Positions 37,810-49,126 of a stretch of 64,000 nt of DNA are shown here, one piece after another. The DNA is from an uncultured Pelagibacteraceae bacterium (GTDB lineage Bacteria > Pseudomonadota > Alphaproteobacteria > Pelagibacterales > Pelagibacteraceae): NCBI GenBank assembly GCA_902579115.1, contig CACHFP010000001.1:248001-312000 (forward strand), given 5' to 3'. Numbering within the stretch: position 1 is the stretch's first letter; each line of letters opens with the position of its first letter. The notes beneath the pieces are model-generated. The model made no database searches and was not told the origin of the DNA. It worked only from the letters and a program-made list of their open reading frames with translations. Both the position numbers and the translations under genes were made by a program.

Positions 37810-38783
37810 TAAGGGATTAAAATTGCTGGTCCAATTAATTTTCTTGCTTCTAGATCTGCATGCGCATCACAAGCTTCTGCAAGTTTATATTTTTTTGAAA
37901 TTCTAATTTTTATTTTTCCAAATTTTACTTTTTCAAAAATTTGATCAGCTCCAGCTTGAAGCTCTTTTCTATTAGTAAAATATTGACCTATTGAAGGTCT
38001 TGTTAAGTATAAACCTTTTGGTTGGATTTCTTTTGGAACATTAACAGGATCTAAAGGTCCAGATGCATTTCCAAAACTAATCATCATACCCCTGATTGAA
38101 AGACATTCTAGTGATCCATGAAATGTTTTTTTTCCTACCCCATCAAAAACTGCAGGTATCCCTTTGTTGTTGGTAATTTTCATAACTTCTTTGGCAAAAT
38201 CATTTTTTGTATAATTAATAACGTGAGAGTAACCATTCTCCTCAGCTATTTTAATTTTATTATCAGAGCCAACCGTACCAATGACTTTTGCTCCAATACT
38301 ATTAGCCCACTGAGCAAAAATTTGACCGACTCCTCCAGCTGCTGCGTGAAAAAGCACTGTTTCACCAGCTTTTAGTTTATAAGTTTTGGTAAGCAAATAA
38401 TTTGTAGTTAAACCTTTTGTCATTAGGGTTGCAGCCAGCTCATGTGAAATTCCATCAGGAACTTTAACAGCTATTTTTGCTGGAATAATTCTTTGTTGTG
38501 CATAAGCTCCTAAAGGAGTCGAGGCGTAAGCAATGTTATCACCCTTATTAAATTCAGTAACATTTGAACCAACTTCATCAACTTTTCCAGCAGCTTCTAA
38601 ACCAATTCCGCTTGGTAACTTAATGGGGTACAAACCAGATCTATGGTAAGTATCAATATAATTTAGACCAATCGCGTGATTAGTAACTTTAATTTCATCT
38701 GGTCCCGGAGAACCAACATTAACATCTTGAAGTTCCAATACATCAGGACCTCCACTTTTTTTAATTACAATTGATTTAGGCAT
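37809..38783 (-). CDS. qor: NADPH:quinone oxidoreductase (zinc-independent MDR family)
   Basis: A 324-residue medium-chain dehydrogenase/reductase. The N-terminal GroES-like fold has YIDTYHRSGLYP and SGIGLEAAGKV. The nucleotide-binding domain has HAAAGGVGQIFAQWA. Zinc-binding cysteines are absent, as in quinone oxidoreductase. It should reduce quinones by one electron with NADPH. It belongs to a five-gene minus-strand run with other redox-related genes. Confidence 0.9.
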   Translation of the reverse strand: MPKSIVIKKSGGPDVLELQDVNVGSPGPDEIKVTNHAIGLNYIDTYHRSGLYPIKLPSGIGLEAAGKVDEVGSNVTEFNKGDNIAYASTPLGAYAQQRIIPAKIAVKVPDGISHELAATLMTKGLTTNYLLTKTYKLKAGETVLFHAAAGGVGQIFAQWANSIGAKVIGTVGSDNKIKIAEENGYSHVINYTKNDFAKEVMKITNNKGIPAVFDGVGKKTFHGSLECLSIRGMMISFGNASGPLDPVNVPKEIQPKGLYLTRPSIGQYFTNRKELQAGADQIFEKVKFGKIKIRISKKYKLAEACDAHADLEARKLIGPAILIP

Positions 38784-38806
38784 TTAACGGAAACGTACTT
38801 TAACTT

Positions 38807-39649
38807 TTAATATTTAGCAAATGTTCCGTTATTATAATCTTGAATAGCCTCAAGTATTTCAGCTTTTGTATTCATCACAAATGGTCCACCCCTTGCAATA
38901 GGTTCACCAATTGGCTTACCAGCTATAAATAAAAACTCAGACTTCTTGCTTGCTTTAATTTTTAATTTGGTGCCTCGCTGTAATAATATTAAGTTTGAAT
39001 CAGTTGTTTTATTGTGGTCTTTTTCTCCTATTTTTAATTCTCCTTTCAATAGATATATGAAAGAATTGTGTCCTGAAGGCACATCGCAATCAAATTCTTT
39101 TTCCTCATTTAAAATTACATGAAAATAAATTGGGTCAACGTTATGATTTTTTTCTGGCCCTTCTGCTTTTTTGTATTTACCTGCAATTACTTTTACAATT
39201 TTATCTCTATCTTTGTGTTCACCAAGTTCGTTTCCTTTAATATAAAGGTATTCTGGCTTATTCTTTTTCATTTGAGCTGGCATGTTTATCCAAAGTTGAA
39301 AACCTAATAACTTACCTTCTTTCATAGCAGGCATTTCGGAATGAATAATTCCTCTCCCAGTTTTCATCCATTGCACGTCCCCAGAAGCCATAATGCCTTT
39401 AGCACCGGTGCTATCTTGATGCTCAAACTCTCCGTTTAACATATAAGTTACTGTTTCTATTCCTCTATGTGGATGTGGAGGAAAGCCAGCGACATAATCA
39501 TCTTTATTTTCCGAACCAAATTCGTCAAGCATTAAGAATGGGTCGATATAATCTGCTTCAGGAGTTCCTATGCTTCTTTTTAATTTTACTCCTGCACCAT
39601 CTGAGGCGTTTAAGGCTTTAATAATTTTTTTTACTTCAATTTGAGACAT
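38807..39649 (-). CDS. pirin family protein
   Basis: A 280-residue bicupin. The N-terminal cupin has the pirin signature FPPHPHRGIETVTYML, which contains metal ligands, then WMKTGRGIIHSE. The C-terminal cupin holds FIYLLKGELKIG and ends with PIARGGPFVMNT. Bacterial pirins act as quercetinases or bind partner proteins under oxidative stress. The substrate is unknown. It lies 21-23 bp from each neighbour in the run. Confidence 0.92.
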   Translation of the reverse strand: MSQIEVKKIIKALNASDGAGVKLKRSIGTPEADYIDPFLMLDEFGSENKDDYVAGFPPHPHRGIETVTYMLNGEFEHQDSTGAKGIMASGDVQWMKTGRGIIHSEMPAMKEGKLLGFQLWINMPAQMKKNKPEYLYIKGNELGEHKDRDKIVKVIAGKYKKAEGPEKNHNVDPIYFHVILNEEKEFDCDVPSGHNSFIYLLKGELKIGEKDHNKTTDSNLILLQRGTKLKIKASKKSEFLFIAGKPIGEPIARGGPFVMNTKAEILEAIQDYNNGTFAKY

Positions 39650-39670
39650 ATAAATATTTATAATGAAACT

Positions 39671-40333
39671 TTAAACTTTATCAAGTAGCTGCGTTAAATT
39701 GTTGATTTCATTTTTGGGTTGAAAATCGAGGATATCGAAAACTGAGCTATTCCTATTAACCCAGATGGAATTATATCCAAAGTTTCCACCTCCTGAAACA
39801 TCCCATGTATTCGCACTTAAAAAAGTAATTTCTCCAGATTTAATTCTATATTTTTTAATAGGCAGTTCATAAACGCTTGGGTCAGGTTTATAAATTTTCA
39901 CTGCTTCAATAGAAAAAAGATCATCAAAAAGATTATTTAATTTATTATTTTCAACTAATTCATTTAGAAGATCAGGGGTCCCGTTAGAAAGTATTGCAAG
40001 TTTGAAGTTTTTCTTTTTTAAATCTTCCAAGACTCCTCTTACTTCAGGATAAGGAGATAGAATTTTGTAAAGACTCAGCAACTCATTTTTCATATTTTTG
40101 TTAACATTGAATACTTTCATTGATTTATCTAAACTGTCCTCAGTAATATCCCAAAAATTTTTATGCCTTTTCATTAAACTTCTAAGCCAAGTATATTCAA
40201 GCTGAGTAGTTCTCCAAAAATTTGCAAATGTTTCCCACTTTGCTCCAATTTTATCCTTACATTTTTCAGCAGCTGAATTTACATCGAACAATGTACCGTA
40301 AGCGTCAAACACTATTGCTTTTGTTTTTATCAT
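39671..40333 (-). CDS. haloacid dehalogenase type II-like HAD hydrolase
   Basis: A 220-residue HAD protein. Motif I is VFDAYGTLFDVNSA with the nucleophile aspartate at about residue 9, motif II is LSNGTP, and the C-terminal SANTWDVSGG with GYNSIWVNR matches (S)-2-haloacid dehalogenases. It may hydrolyse 2-haloacids; a phosphatase role cannot be excluded. It sits between the pirin and CDGSH genes. Confidence 0.85.
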   Translation of the reverse strand: MIKTKAIVFDAYGTLFDVNSAAEKCKDKIGAKWETFANFWRTTQLEYTWLRSLMKRHKNFWDITEDSLDKSMKVFNVNKNMKNELLSLYKILSPYPEVRGVLEDLKKKNFKLAILSNGTPDLLNELVENNKLNNLFDDLFSIEAVKIYKPDPSVYELPIKKYRIKSGEITFLSANTWDVSGGGNFGYNSIWVNRNSSVFDILDFQPKNEINNLTQLLDKV

Positions 40334-40336
40334 TAA

Positions 40337-40573
40337 CTAAAAGTTATGCGAACCATCACATAATGGTTGATCATTTGTTTGTTTACACGAGCAGAAAAAA
40401 ACTTTTTTAGATTGATCAGCTAAATATTTTACAGGTGCAAATTCAGTTCCTTTATGTGAACCGTCACAAAAAGGTTGCTTAGAACTAATTCCACAAGTGC
40501 ACCAAAAATAAGATTTTCCTTCTAACACATCAATGCCTATTGGGGATTCTCCAGCTCTTTTACCTTTTTTCAT
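40337..40573 (-). CDS. double CDGSH iron-sulfur protein
   Basis: A 78-residue protein with two full CDGSH motifs: CTCGISSKQPFCDGSH (C at about residues 29, 31 and 40, H at 44) and CSCKQTNDQPLCDGSH near the C-terminus. Each should hold a [2Fe-2S] cluster with three Cys and one His ligands. Such clusters are redox-active and labile. It is first in the minus-strand run and divergent from rsmE across 46 bp. Confidence 0.92.
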   Translation of the reverse strand: MKKGKRAGESPIGIDVLEGKSYFWCTCGISSKQPFCDGSHKGTEFAPVKYLADQSKKVFFCSCKQTNDQPLCDGSHNF

Positions 40574-40619
40574 TAAAGCTCCTTTATATCTTCAATATTT
40601 GTTTATATTATAGACACTA

Positions 40620-41330
40620 ATGAATATTAGATTATATCATCCAGACAGTATACTAGAAAATAATACAAGTTTGTTAAGTAAAGAGCACACTCATTATATT
40701 GTAAACGTTATGCGACTTAAAAGGGGCTCAAAATTAAATTTCTTTAATAAATATGGGGAATGGAAAAGTGAAATAATTTTTTTAAACAAAGATAGAGTTG
40801 AAGTTAGGTTTTTAGAAAAAATTAAAAAAGTTAATAAGTTATCAAAAACAGAGTTAGCTATTTGCTTAGTAAAAAAAAATCCAATGGATAATATTTTACA
40901 AAAAGCTACAGAGCTTGGAATAAGTAAAATTATTCCAATTGTTTCAGAAAGAACAGAAGTTAAAGAATTAAATCTTGATAGAGCAAAAAAAATAGTTATT
41001 GAGGCGACTGAACAATCTAATCAACTTATACCTCCAGAAATTATAGATGTAATTAAATTAAAAGATTTTTTACAAACTTTTGATAAAAACTCAAAAATTT
41101 TATTTGCGGATGTTAATTCAAAAGAAAAATTAAAAGCTGAAGATCTTAAAAACGTTAATTCCTGTTGTATACTAATTGGGCCCGAGGGCGATTTTTCTAC
41201 ATCTGAACGTGAGTTAATACTTCAAAATAGAGCAGTAAAACCTTTTACGTTATCTAGAAACATTCTAAGGTCTGATACGGCTGTAATAAGCGCGATTTCA
41301 TTAGTAAATTTTATCAATAACTTTCATTAA
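40620..41330 (+). CDS. rsmE: 16S rRNA (uracil-1498-N3) methyltransferase
   Basis: A 236-residue SPOUT-class methyltransferase. The N-terminal PUA-like domain opens MNIRLYHPD and includes HYIVNVMRLKRG. The knotted SAM-binding region has KATELGISKIIPIVSERT, IGPEGDFS and LSRNILRSDTAVISA. It methylates U1498 of 16S rRNA. It precedes the cytochrome oxidase operon by 51 bp. Confidence 0.95.
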   Translation: MNIRLYHPDSILENNTSLLSKEHTHYIVNVMRLKRGSKLNFFNKYGEWKSEIIFLNKDRVEVRFLEKIKKVNKLSKTELAICLVKKNPMDNILQKATELGISKIIPIVSERTEVKELNLDRAKKIVIEATEQSNQLIPPEIIDVIKLKDFLQTFDKNSKILFADVNSKEKLKAEDLKNVNSCCILIGPEGDFSTSERELILQNRAVKPFTLSRNILRSDTAVISAISLVNFINNFH

Positions 41331-41381
41331 TTGTCGCATTAATTGAAATTGTGAAATTGTCTAAAAGCTGTATAAAAACTC

Positions 41382-43810
<2,429 letters not shown>

Positions 43811-43811
43811 A

Positions 43812-44726
43812 TTGAGCCAGATAAGTATAAAAGCTAGAAACTCTAAACTTGGTTTAGCATTAGACCTAAGTTCATTTTTTAATTTAATGAAACCTAGAGT
43901 AATGTCTCTTGTTCTATTCACTTGTATGGTTGGCTTATTAATAGCACCAAATAATATAGAATTTACATCTGCTTGTATTTCTCTATTAGCGGTAGCTATA
44001 GGTTCTGGAGCTGCTGGAACACTTAATATGTGGTATGAATCAGATGTAGATGCTTTAATGAGTAGGACTTGTTTAAGACCAATCCCAACTGGAAAAGTTA
44101 AAAAGGATCAGGCTTTATATTTTGGTATCATTTTATCAGCTTTGTCAGTAAGCATAATATATTTTTCAGCTAACTTAATTTCTGCAATTTTATTAGCATC
44201 CACAATTGCTTTTTATTTTTTCATTTATACAATTTGGTTAAAAAGGAAAACTCCGCAAAATATTGTTATAGGTGGTGTTGCGGGAGCATTGCCACCAGTT
44301 ATTGGATGGACAATAGCAACTGGAAATATTTCTGTAGAACCGTTAATATTATTTTTGATTATATTCTTATGGACACCGTCACATTTTTGGGCATTAAGTT
44401 TATATAAATCAAGTGATTATAAAAAAGCTAAAATTCCAATGCTCCCTATAATTTCAGGAACAAAAACAACAAAATTAAATATTCTTGTTTACGCTTTGAT
44501 TATGTCACCAGCAGTTTTAGCTCCGTATTTTTTTAATTTTGCTAGCACAATTTATCTAATTATAACTTCAATAATGACAACGTATTATATTTATTTATGT
44601 TTTAAATTATATAGGTCTAAAATAGCGAAGGCTTCAAACAAAATTGCAAGAAAGATATTTATTTACTCAATTTTTTACTTATTTTTTATTTTTTTAATTT
44701 TATTAATTGATAATATTCTAAAATAA
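43812..44726 (+). CDS. ctaB: protohaem IX farnesyltransferase (haem O synthase)
   Basis: A 304-residue UbiA-type membrane protein. The Asp-rich motif is NMWYESDVDALMSRT and the RPIPTGK segment is typical of haem O synthases. A second site is DYKKAKIPMLP. It farnesylates haem b toward haem a for the oxidase encoded next to it. The start is TTG at 43812, one base after the coxA stop; the next ATG would cut into the first helix. Confidence 0.94.
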   Translation: MSQISIKARNSKLGLALDLSSFFNLMKPRVMSLVLFTCMVGLLIAPNNIEFTSACISLLAVAIGSGAAGTLNMWYESDVDALMSRTCLRPIPTGKVKKDQALYFGIILSALSVSIIYFSANLISAILLASTIAFYFFIYTIWLKRKTPQNIVIGGVAGALPPVIGWTIATGNISVEPLILFLIIFLWTPSHFWALSLYKSSDYKKAKIPMLPIISGTKTTKLNILVYALIMSPAVLAPYFFNFASTIYLIITSIMTTYYIYLCFKLYRSKIAKASNKIARKIFIYSIFYLFFIFLILLIDNILK

Positions 44727-44727
44727 T

Positions 44728-44841
44728 ATGATGGATAAAAAGAAAAAAAATTTGATCACTGCATTGATATTAATCTTGTTTATGATTTTTTTATTTGTGC
44801 TAACTTTTTACAATATTGGGATTTATAATAGAGAAATATAA
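44728..44841 (+). CDS. 37-residue single-helix protein in the cox operon (CoxF-like position)
   Basis: A tiny ATG-started ORF encoding a basic N-terminus (MMDKKKKN) and one hydrophobic helix (about residues 9-28), ending NREI. It lies exactly between ctaB (one-base gap) and ctaG. Its TAA shares one base with the ctaG ATG (TAATG), which is typical of translational coupling. Alphaproteobacterial cox operons often carry a small hypothetical membrane protein at this point. A role in oxidase assembly is a guess from position. Confidence 0.7.
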   Translation: MMDKKKKNLITALILILFMIFLFVLTFYNIGIYNREI

Positions 44842-45392
44842 TGAATATTAGCAAAAAAAATCTAACGCCTATCGCTTTGGTATCAATATTTTTACTTATG
44901 TTAGGTTTATCTTTCGCAGCCGTTCCATTATATGATTTATTTTGTAGAGTAACGGGATTTGGCGGAACTACTCAAAACGCAACTGAAAAAGAAATTCCAA
45001 AAATTATAGTAAATCAAGACTATAAAATGAGATTTGATACAAACATTAATAGTTCTTTGGATTGGAAATTTTATCCTGAAATGAATACTTTAAACTTAAA
45101 ACCAGGCGAAGTTCATACAGTTAAATTTAACGTTGAAAATCCTAGTAATGAAATTTCTTCAGGGTCGGCAACATTTAATGTGTCTCCGTCACCATTTGGT
45201 ATTTATCTGAACAAGATAGGCTGTTTTTGTTTTGAAAAACAAACCTTGCAACCAGGTGAAAAAAAAGAGTTTGTACTAACATTTTTCTTGGATCCTAAAG
45301 TTGTTGATGATAATAAAACAAAAAATATGTCTGATGTAACGTTATCTTTTACTTTCTTTTCATCAGGCTATTACGAAAAGAGTAATACATAA
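44841..45392 (+). CDS. ctaG: cytochrome c oxidase assembly protein CtaG/Cox11
   Basis: A 183-residue Cox11 family copper chaperone. One N-terminal helix (about residues 10-30) precedes a periplasmic beta-domain. LYDLFCRVTGFGGTT and the copper-binding CFCF of IGCFCFEKQTLQPGE are conserved, as is the DP(K/E) segment near the end. It inserts CuB into subunit I. It starts inside the stop of the 37-residue ORF, and its own last base is the first of coxC. Confidence 0.96.
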   Translation: MNISKKNLTPIALVSIFLLMLGLSFAAVPLYDLFCRVTGFGGTTQNATEKEIPKIIVNQDYKMRFDTNINSSLDWKFYPEMNTLNLKPGEVHTVKFNVENPSNEISSGSATFNVSPSPFGIYLNKIGCFCFEKQTLQPGEKKEFVLTFFLDPKVVDDNKTKNMSDVTLSFTFFSSGYYEKSNT

Positions 45393-46183
45393 TGTCAGCG
45401 GAAAAACCAAAACATGATTATCATTTAGTTGATCCAAGTCCTTGGCCGATCTACGTTTCATTCGCCACTTTAGTTTTAGCTTTTGGAGCAGTTTATTACT
45501 TTCACTCAAAAGCCCTTTGGTTGCTATTAATTGGCTTTGCTTTAGTAGTTTATGGAGCATTTATGTGGTGGAGGGATGTTATAGAAGAGGCAGAACATCA
45601 AGGTCATCATACTCCGGTAGTTCAAATCGGACATAGGTACGGTATGACATTATTTATTGCCTCTGAAGTAATGTTTTTTGTTGCATGGTTTTGGGCTTTT
45701 TTTAATGCAAGTTTATTTCCACCAGACTCTATTGGCGGTATCTGGCCACCAGCAGATATTAAAACTTTTGATCCTTGGGATATTCCATTAATTAACACTC
45801 TAATTTTATTATTATCAGGAACTACAGTCACCTGGGCGCATCATGCAATGTTAGAAAATGACAGAAAAGGATTAGTAAATGGTTTGATCGCAACAGTATT
45901 TTTAGGATTTATATTTTCTTGTTTTCAAGCTTATGAGTATCATCACGCAACATTTACTTTAGATGGCGGAATATATGGTTCCACATTTTATATGTCGACT
46001 GGTTTTCATGGTTTTCATGTAATAGTAGGAACTATTTTTCTTGCAGTTTGTTTGTTTCGATCAATGCGAGGTCATTCAACGCCTCAACACCATTTTGGAT
46101 TTGAAGCGGCAGCCTGGTACTGGCATTTTGTCGATGTAGTTTGGCTATTCTTATTTGCTGCGATCTATATTTGGGGAAGTTAA
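45392..46183 (+). CDS. coxC: cytochrome c oxidase subunit III
   Basis: A 263-residue subunit with seven helices. It opens with the usual HDYHLVDPSPWPI and includes WWRDVIEEAEHQGHHTPVV, the lipid-site segment FFVAWFWAFFNASLFP, and the late HGFHVIVGT and WYWHFVDVVWLFLF. It stabilises the oxidase and its proton uptake. It follows ctaG with a one-base overlap, the order ctaB-ctaG-coxC common in alphaproteobacteria. Confidence 0.98.
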   Translation: MSAEKPKHDYHLVDPSPWPIYVSFATLVLAFGAVYYFHSKALWLLLIGFALVVYGAFMWWRDVIEEAEHQGHHTPVVQIGHRYGMTLFIASEVMFFVAWFWAFFNASLFPPDSIGGIWPPADIKTFDPWDIPLINTLILLLSGTTVTWAHHAMLENDRKGLVNGLIATVFLGFIFSCFQAYEYHHATFTLDGGIYGSTFYMSTGFHGFHVIVGTIFLAVCLFRSMRGHSTPQHHFGFEAAAWYWHFVDVVWLFLFAAIYIWGS

Positions 46184-46190
46184 TCTCAAA

Positions 46191-46853
46191 TTGAAAAGAG
46201 CATTCTTATTTCAACTATTCGTAATTCTATTTGTAACAATATTTTGCGCCTTAGGAACTTGGCAACTTTATAGATTGCAATGGAAGCTAGAGCTTATTAG
46301 CGAAATAACTTTTGGATTAGACTCTAAACCAATAGAATACTCTAATTCAATTAATAAAAATTATCAGAGAGTAACCGCTAAAGGAAAATTTAATTTTGAT
46401 AAGCAAATTTATCTTTACAGCTTGAATGATAGTGGAAAACCTGGATATGATGTAGTTACTCCATTTAGAACCGATAAGAATCAAAATGTTTTGATTAATA
46501 GAGGTTGGATTAATAAAGAATTAAAAGATAATCCAAGCATAAATTTTTATACAGAAACTGACGAGGAGGTAGTTGGACTTTTAAGAGAAATATATAAACC
46601 AAGTATATTTAAACCTGAGAATGATATTAAAAATAATATTTGGTTTTCATTAAATTTAGAAGATTTAAAAGAGGCTACAGGTGAGCAATTTAACAAATTT
46701 GTAATTTTTCTAGAAGATAATCAGGCTAAGTCTCCTATACCTAAAAAGATAAGTATAGATGTGCCAAACAATCACCTTAAATATGCTATAACATGGTATG
46801 CAATATCAATTTCAATAATTTTTTATTATTTATATTTTAGAAGAAAAAAATGA
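46191..46853 (+). CDS. surf1: SURF1 family oxidase assembly protein
   Basis: A SURF1 protein of about 220 residues. An N-terminal helix (FLFQLFVILFVTIFCALGTWQL, shown here in part) contains the family's GTWQLYRLQWK. The large periplasmic loop includes GYDVVTPFR and INRGWI, and a second helix lies near the C-terminus. It helps insert haem a into subunit I. The frame is open into coxC. I placed the start at TTG 46191, just after the coxC stop, because no ATG is available near it; an upstream TTG at 46155 is less likely. The 3' end overlaps thrC by four bases. Confidence 0.85.
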   Translation: MKRAFLFQLFVILFVTIFCALGTWQLYRLQWKLELISEITFGLDSKPIEYSNSINKNYQRVTAKGKFNFDKQIYLYSLNDSGKPGYDVVTPFRTDKNQNVLINRGWINKELKDNPSINFYTETDEEVVGLLREIYKPSIFKPENDIKNNIWFSLNLEDLKEATGEQFNKFVIFLEDNQAKSPIPKKISIDVPNNHLKYAITWYAISISIIFYYLYFRRKK

Positions 46854-48226
46854 ATTATTTAAGCACTAGGGATAAATCTTTAGAATTTAGTTTTAAAGAT
46901 ATTTTCTTAAGAGGACTTGCACCAGGCGGAGGATTATTTTTGCCTGCTGAAATAAAAAAGTATAGTCAAGATGAGCTTAATAATTTAAGTCAACTAAATT
47001 ATAATGAACTGGCTACAGAAATTATCTTTAATTTCTGTTCAGGTGAAATTAAAAAAGAAGAACTTAGTTCACTGATACAAAAATCTTATAGTAGTTTTAA
47101 AGATAAAGAAGTCGTAAATGTAAAAAAAATTGGAAATATAAATCTTCTTGAACTTTATCATGGACCCACTTTAGCTTTTAAAGATATTGCAATGCAAGTA
47201 ATTGGAAATATGTATGACTATCTAGAGGTCGCTAAAGATAAAACTGTAAATGTCGTAGTAGCTACATCAGGAGATACTGGTTCAGCGGCTATAGCTGCAT
47301 TAAGTAATAGAAAAAATATAAATCTTTTTGTACTACATCCGCATAATAAGATTTCAAGTATTCAAAGAAAAATTATGACAACAATTGGTGGATCAAATAT
47401 TTATAATATTGCTATAGAGGGATCATTTGATGATTGTCAAAAAATTGTAAAAGAACTTTTTAATGCAGATAGTTTTAGGGCAAAAATAAATATGTCAGGT
47501 GTAAATTCTATCAATTGGGCAAGGATCGTTTGTCAGATTGTTTATTATTTTTATTCTTTCTTTAAATTGAAAAAAAACAATATTAGCTTTTCTGTGCCAA
47601 CTGGAAATTTTGGAGATATCTATGCTGGATACGTAGCAAAAAAAATGGGTTTACCAATAAATAAACTTATAGTTGCTACAAATAAAAATGATATTTTACA
47701 AAGGGTTATTAATACAGGAGAATATAAACCTGACTTAGTGAAAGCAACCATCACACCAAGTATGGATATACAAGTTGCCAGTAATTTTGAGAGGCTGCTT
47801 TATTATATATTAGATGAAAGCGATATTAAGGTAGGGTTATTAATGAATGATCTTTCATCAAAAAGTTTATTTAATTTGGAAAAAAAAGAAATCGATAAAA
47901 TAAAAAAAGATTTTGAAGCAGTAAAAGTTACAGACGAAGAGACAATGGGCATCATTGATGAAATATATAAGGAACACAAATTTATAATTGACCCTCATAC
48001 TGCTACTGGAGTAGGAGCAGCCAAAAAATTTAAAAATTTAGGAGATATAATTGTTCTTGGCACAGCTCATCCTTACAAGTTTAATGATACAATAAAAAAA
48101 GCTATAGGAAAAAATTTAGACTCACCTGAGCATTTAAAATTGAATATGGATAAAAAGGAAAAATTTGATATTATTGGCAATTCTAATTCAGAGGTTAAAA
48201 ATTATATTTTAGGAAAAATACAATGA
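46850..48226 (+). CDS. thrC: threonine synthase
   Basis: A 458-residue PLP enzyme. The N-terminus (MNYLSTRDKSLEFSF and APGGGLFLP) is typical of the longer bacterial form. The PLP lysine is in TLAFKDIAMQ, and the phosphate loop is in SVPTGNFGDIYAGY. It converts phosphohomoserine to threonine. The partner homoserine kinase is encoded on the other strand 0.9 kb downstream. It overlaps both neighbours by four bases. Confidence 0.95.
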   Translation: MNYLSTRDKSLEFSFKDIFLRGLAPGGGLFLPAEIKKYSQDELNNLSQLNYNELATEIIFNFCSGEIKKEELSSLIQKSYSSFKDKEVVNVKKIGNINLLELYHGPTLAFKDIAMQVIGNMYDYLEVAKDKTVNVVVATSGDTGSAAIAALSNRKNINLFVLHPHNKISSIQRKIMTTIGGSNIYNIAIEGSFDDCQKIVKELFNADSFRAKINMSGVNSINWARIVCQIVYYFYSFFKLKKNNISFSVPTGNFGDIYAGYVAKKMGLPINKLIVATNKNDILQRVINTGEYKPDLVKATITPSMDIQVASNFERLLYYILDESDIKVGLLMNDLSSKSLFNLEKKEIDKIKKDFEAVKVTDEETMGIIDEIYKEHKFIIDPHTATGVGAAKKFKNLGDIIVLGTAHPYKFNDTIKKAIGKNLDSPEHLKLNMDKKEKFDIIGNSNSEVKNYILGKIQ

Positions 48227-48708
48227 AAATAAAAAAAGGAGATAAACTCCCAGGGTCAGAATTATTTTATCTTGATCAAAACAACGATGTAAAAAAAATT
48301 GATATATTGGATCTTTGTAAAGACAAGACTATTATTTTAGGTATGCCTGGAGCTTTTACTAAAACTTGTTCAGCTCTTCACCTTCCTGGGTATATAAAAA
48401 ATTACGAACTAGCTACTAAAAAAGGAATTACAAAAATTATTTGTATTGCTGTAAATGATCCCAATGTTATGAAGGCTTGGGGTGAAAATCAAAATGCGGG
48501 AACTAAAATTTTCATGGCTGGCGACCCTTTTCTCAAATTTACAAAAGCCATCGGAGCAGAGGTAGATAAATCCGAAAAAGGATTAGGAATTAGATCTAAT
48601 CGTTACACTATGTTGGTGGAAAATGGCGAAGTTAAAAAAGTAGAGGAAGAAAAAGAAACAGCATCTTGTGAATTATCTTCAGCTGAAAACTTTTTAAAAT
48701 CTATTTAG
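48223..48708 (+). CDS. peroxiredoxin (Prx5-like, redoxin domain)
   Basis: A 161-residue peroxiredoxin of the Prx5/AhpE-like group. The peroxidatic cysteine is C49 in PGAFTKTCS, and the segment HLPGYIKNYE follows as in Prx5. ICIAVNDPNVMKAWG and the late SERYT-like 'SNRYTMLVENG' strand are also typical. It reduces hydroperoxides with thiols or glutaredoxin. It overlaps thrC by four bases and the convergent rnhA by eight. Confidence 0.92.
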   Translation: MKIKKGDKLPGSELFYLDQNNDVKKIDILDLCKDKTIILGMPGAFTKTCSALHLPGYIKNYELATKKGITKIICIAVNDPNVMKAWGENQNAGTKIFMAGDPFLKFTKAIGAEVDKSEKGLGIRSNRYTMLVENGEVKKVEEEKETASCELSSAENFLKSI

Positions 48709-49126
48709 TTTTCGAAACTGCCAAATAATCAACAAGATTATTATATTTGTTGCCTGCGTGAGCTTTAACCCATTTCCAAATAACTTTATGTTTTTGACAA
48801 GCATTGTCTAATTTAATCCAAAGATCTTTATTTTTAACTGGTTTCTTGTTTGAATTTTTCCAATTATTAACTTTCCATTTTTTAATCCAATCAGTTATTC
48901 CATCTTTCACGTATTTTGAGTCCGTTAAAATTGTAATCTCTGATTTCCTTTTTATTTTTTTTAACGCCATAATTGGAGCCAATAATTCCATCCTGTTGTT
49001 GGTTGTATTATTTTCACTTCCCGAGATACTTGATTGATTGGAATTGTTATCCAATATGATAGCTGCCCAACCTCCTTTCCCAGGATTACCTGAGCAAGCA
49101 CCATCAGTATAAATTTTTAATTTCAT
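48701..49126 (-). CDS. rnhA: ribonuclease HI
   Basis: A 141-residue RNase HI with the catalytic acids D8 (YTDGACSGNPG), E47 (NNRMELLAPI) and D69 (LTDSKYV). The substrate-binding loop KWVKAHAGNKYNN near the C-terminus has the expected His. It removes RNA from RNA-DNA hybrids. It abuts thrB with a one-base overlap, as in many alphaproteobacteria. Confidence 0.97.
   Translation of the reverse strand: MKLKIYTDGACSGNPGKGGWAAIILDNNSNQSSISGSENNTTNNRMELLAPIMALKKIKRKSEITILTDSKYVKDGITDWIKKWKVNNWKNSNKKPVKNKDLWIKLDNACQKHKVIWKWVKAHAGNKYNNLVDYLAVSKTK

Noticed and set aside
41349..41376. Possible promoter TTGTGA/TATAAA before coxB
   Set aside because: The predicted transcript would start at or after the coxB ATG, so it would require leaderless translation. 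The match is also common by chance in such AT-rich DNA.
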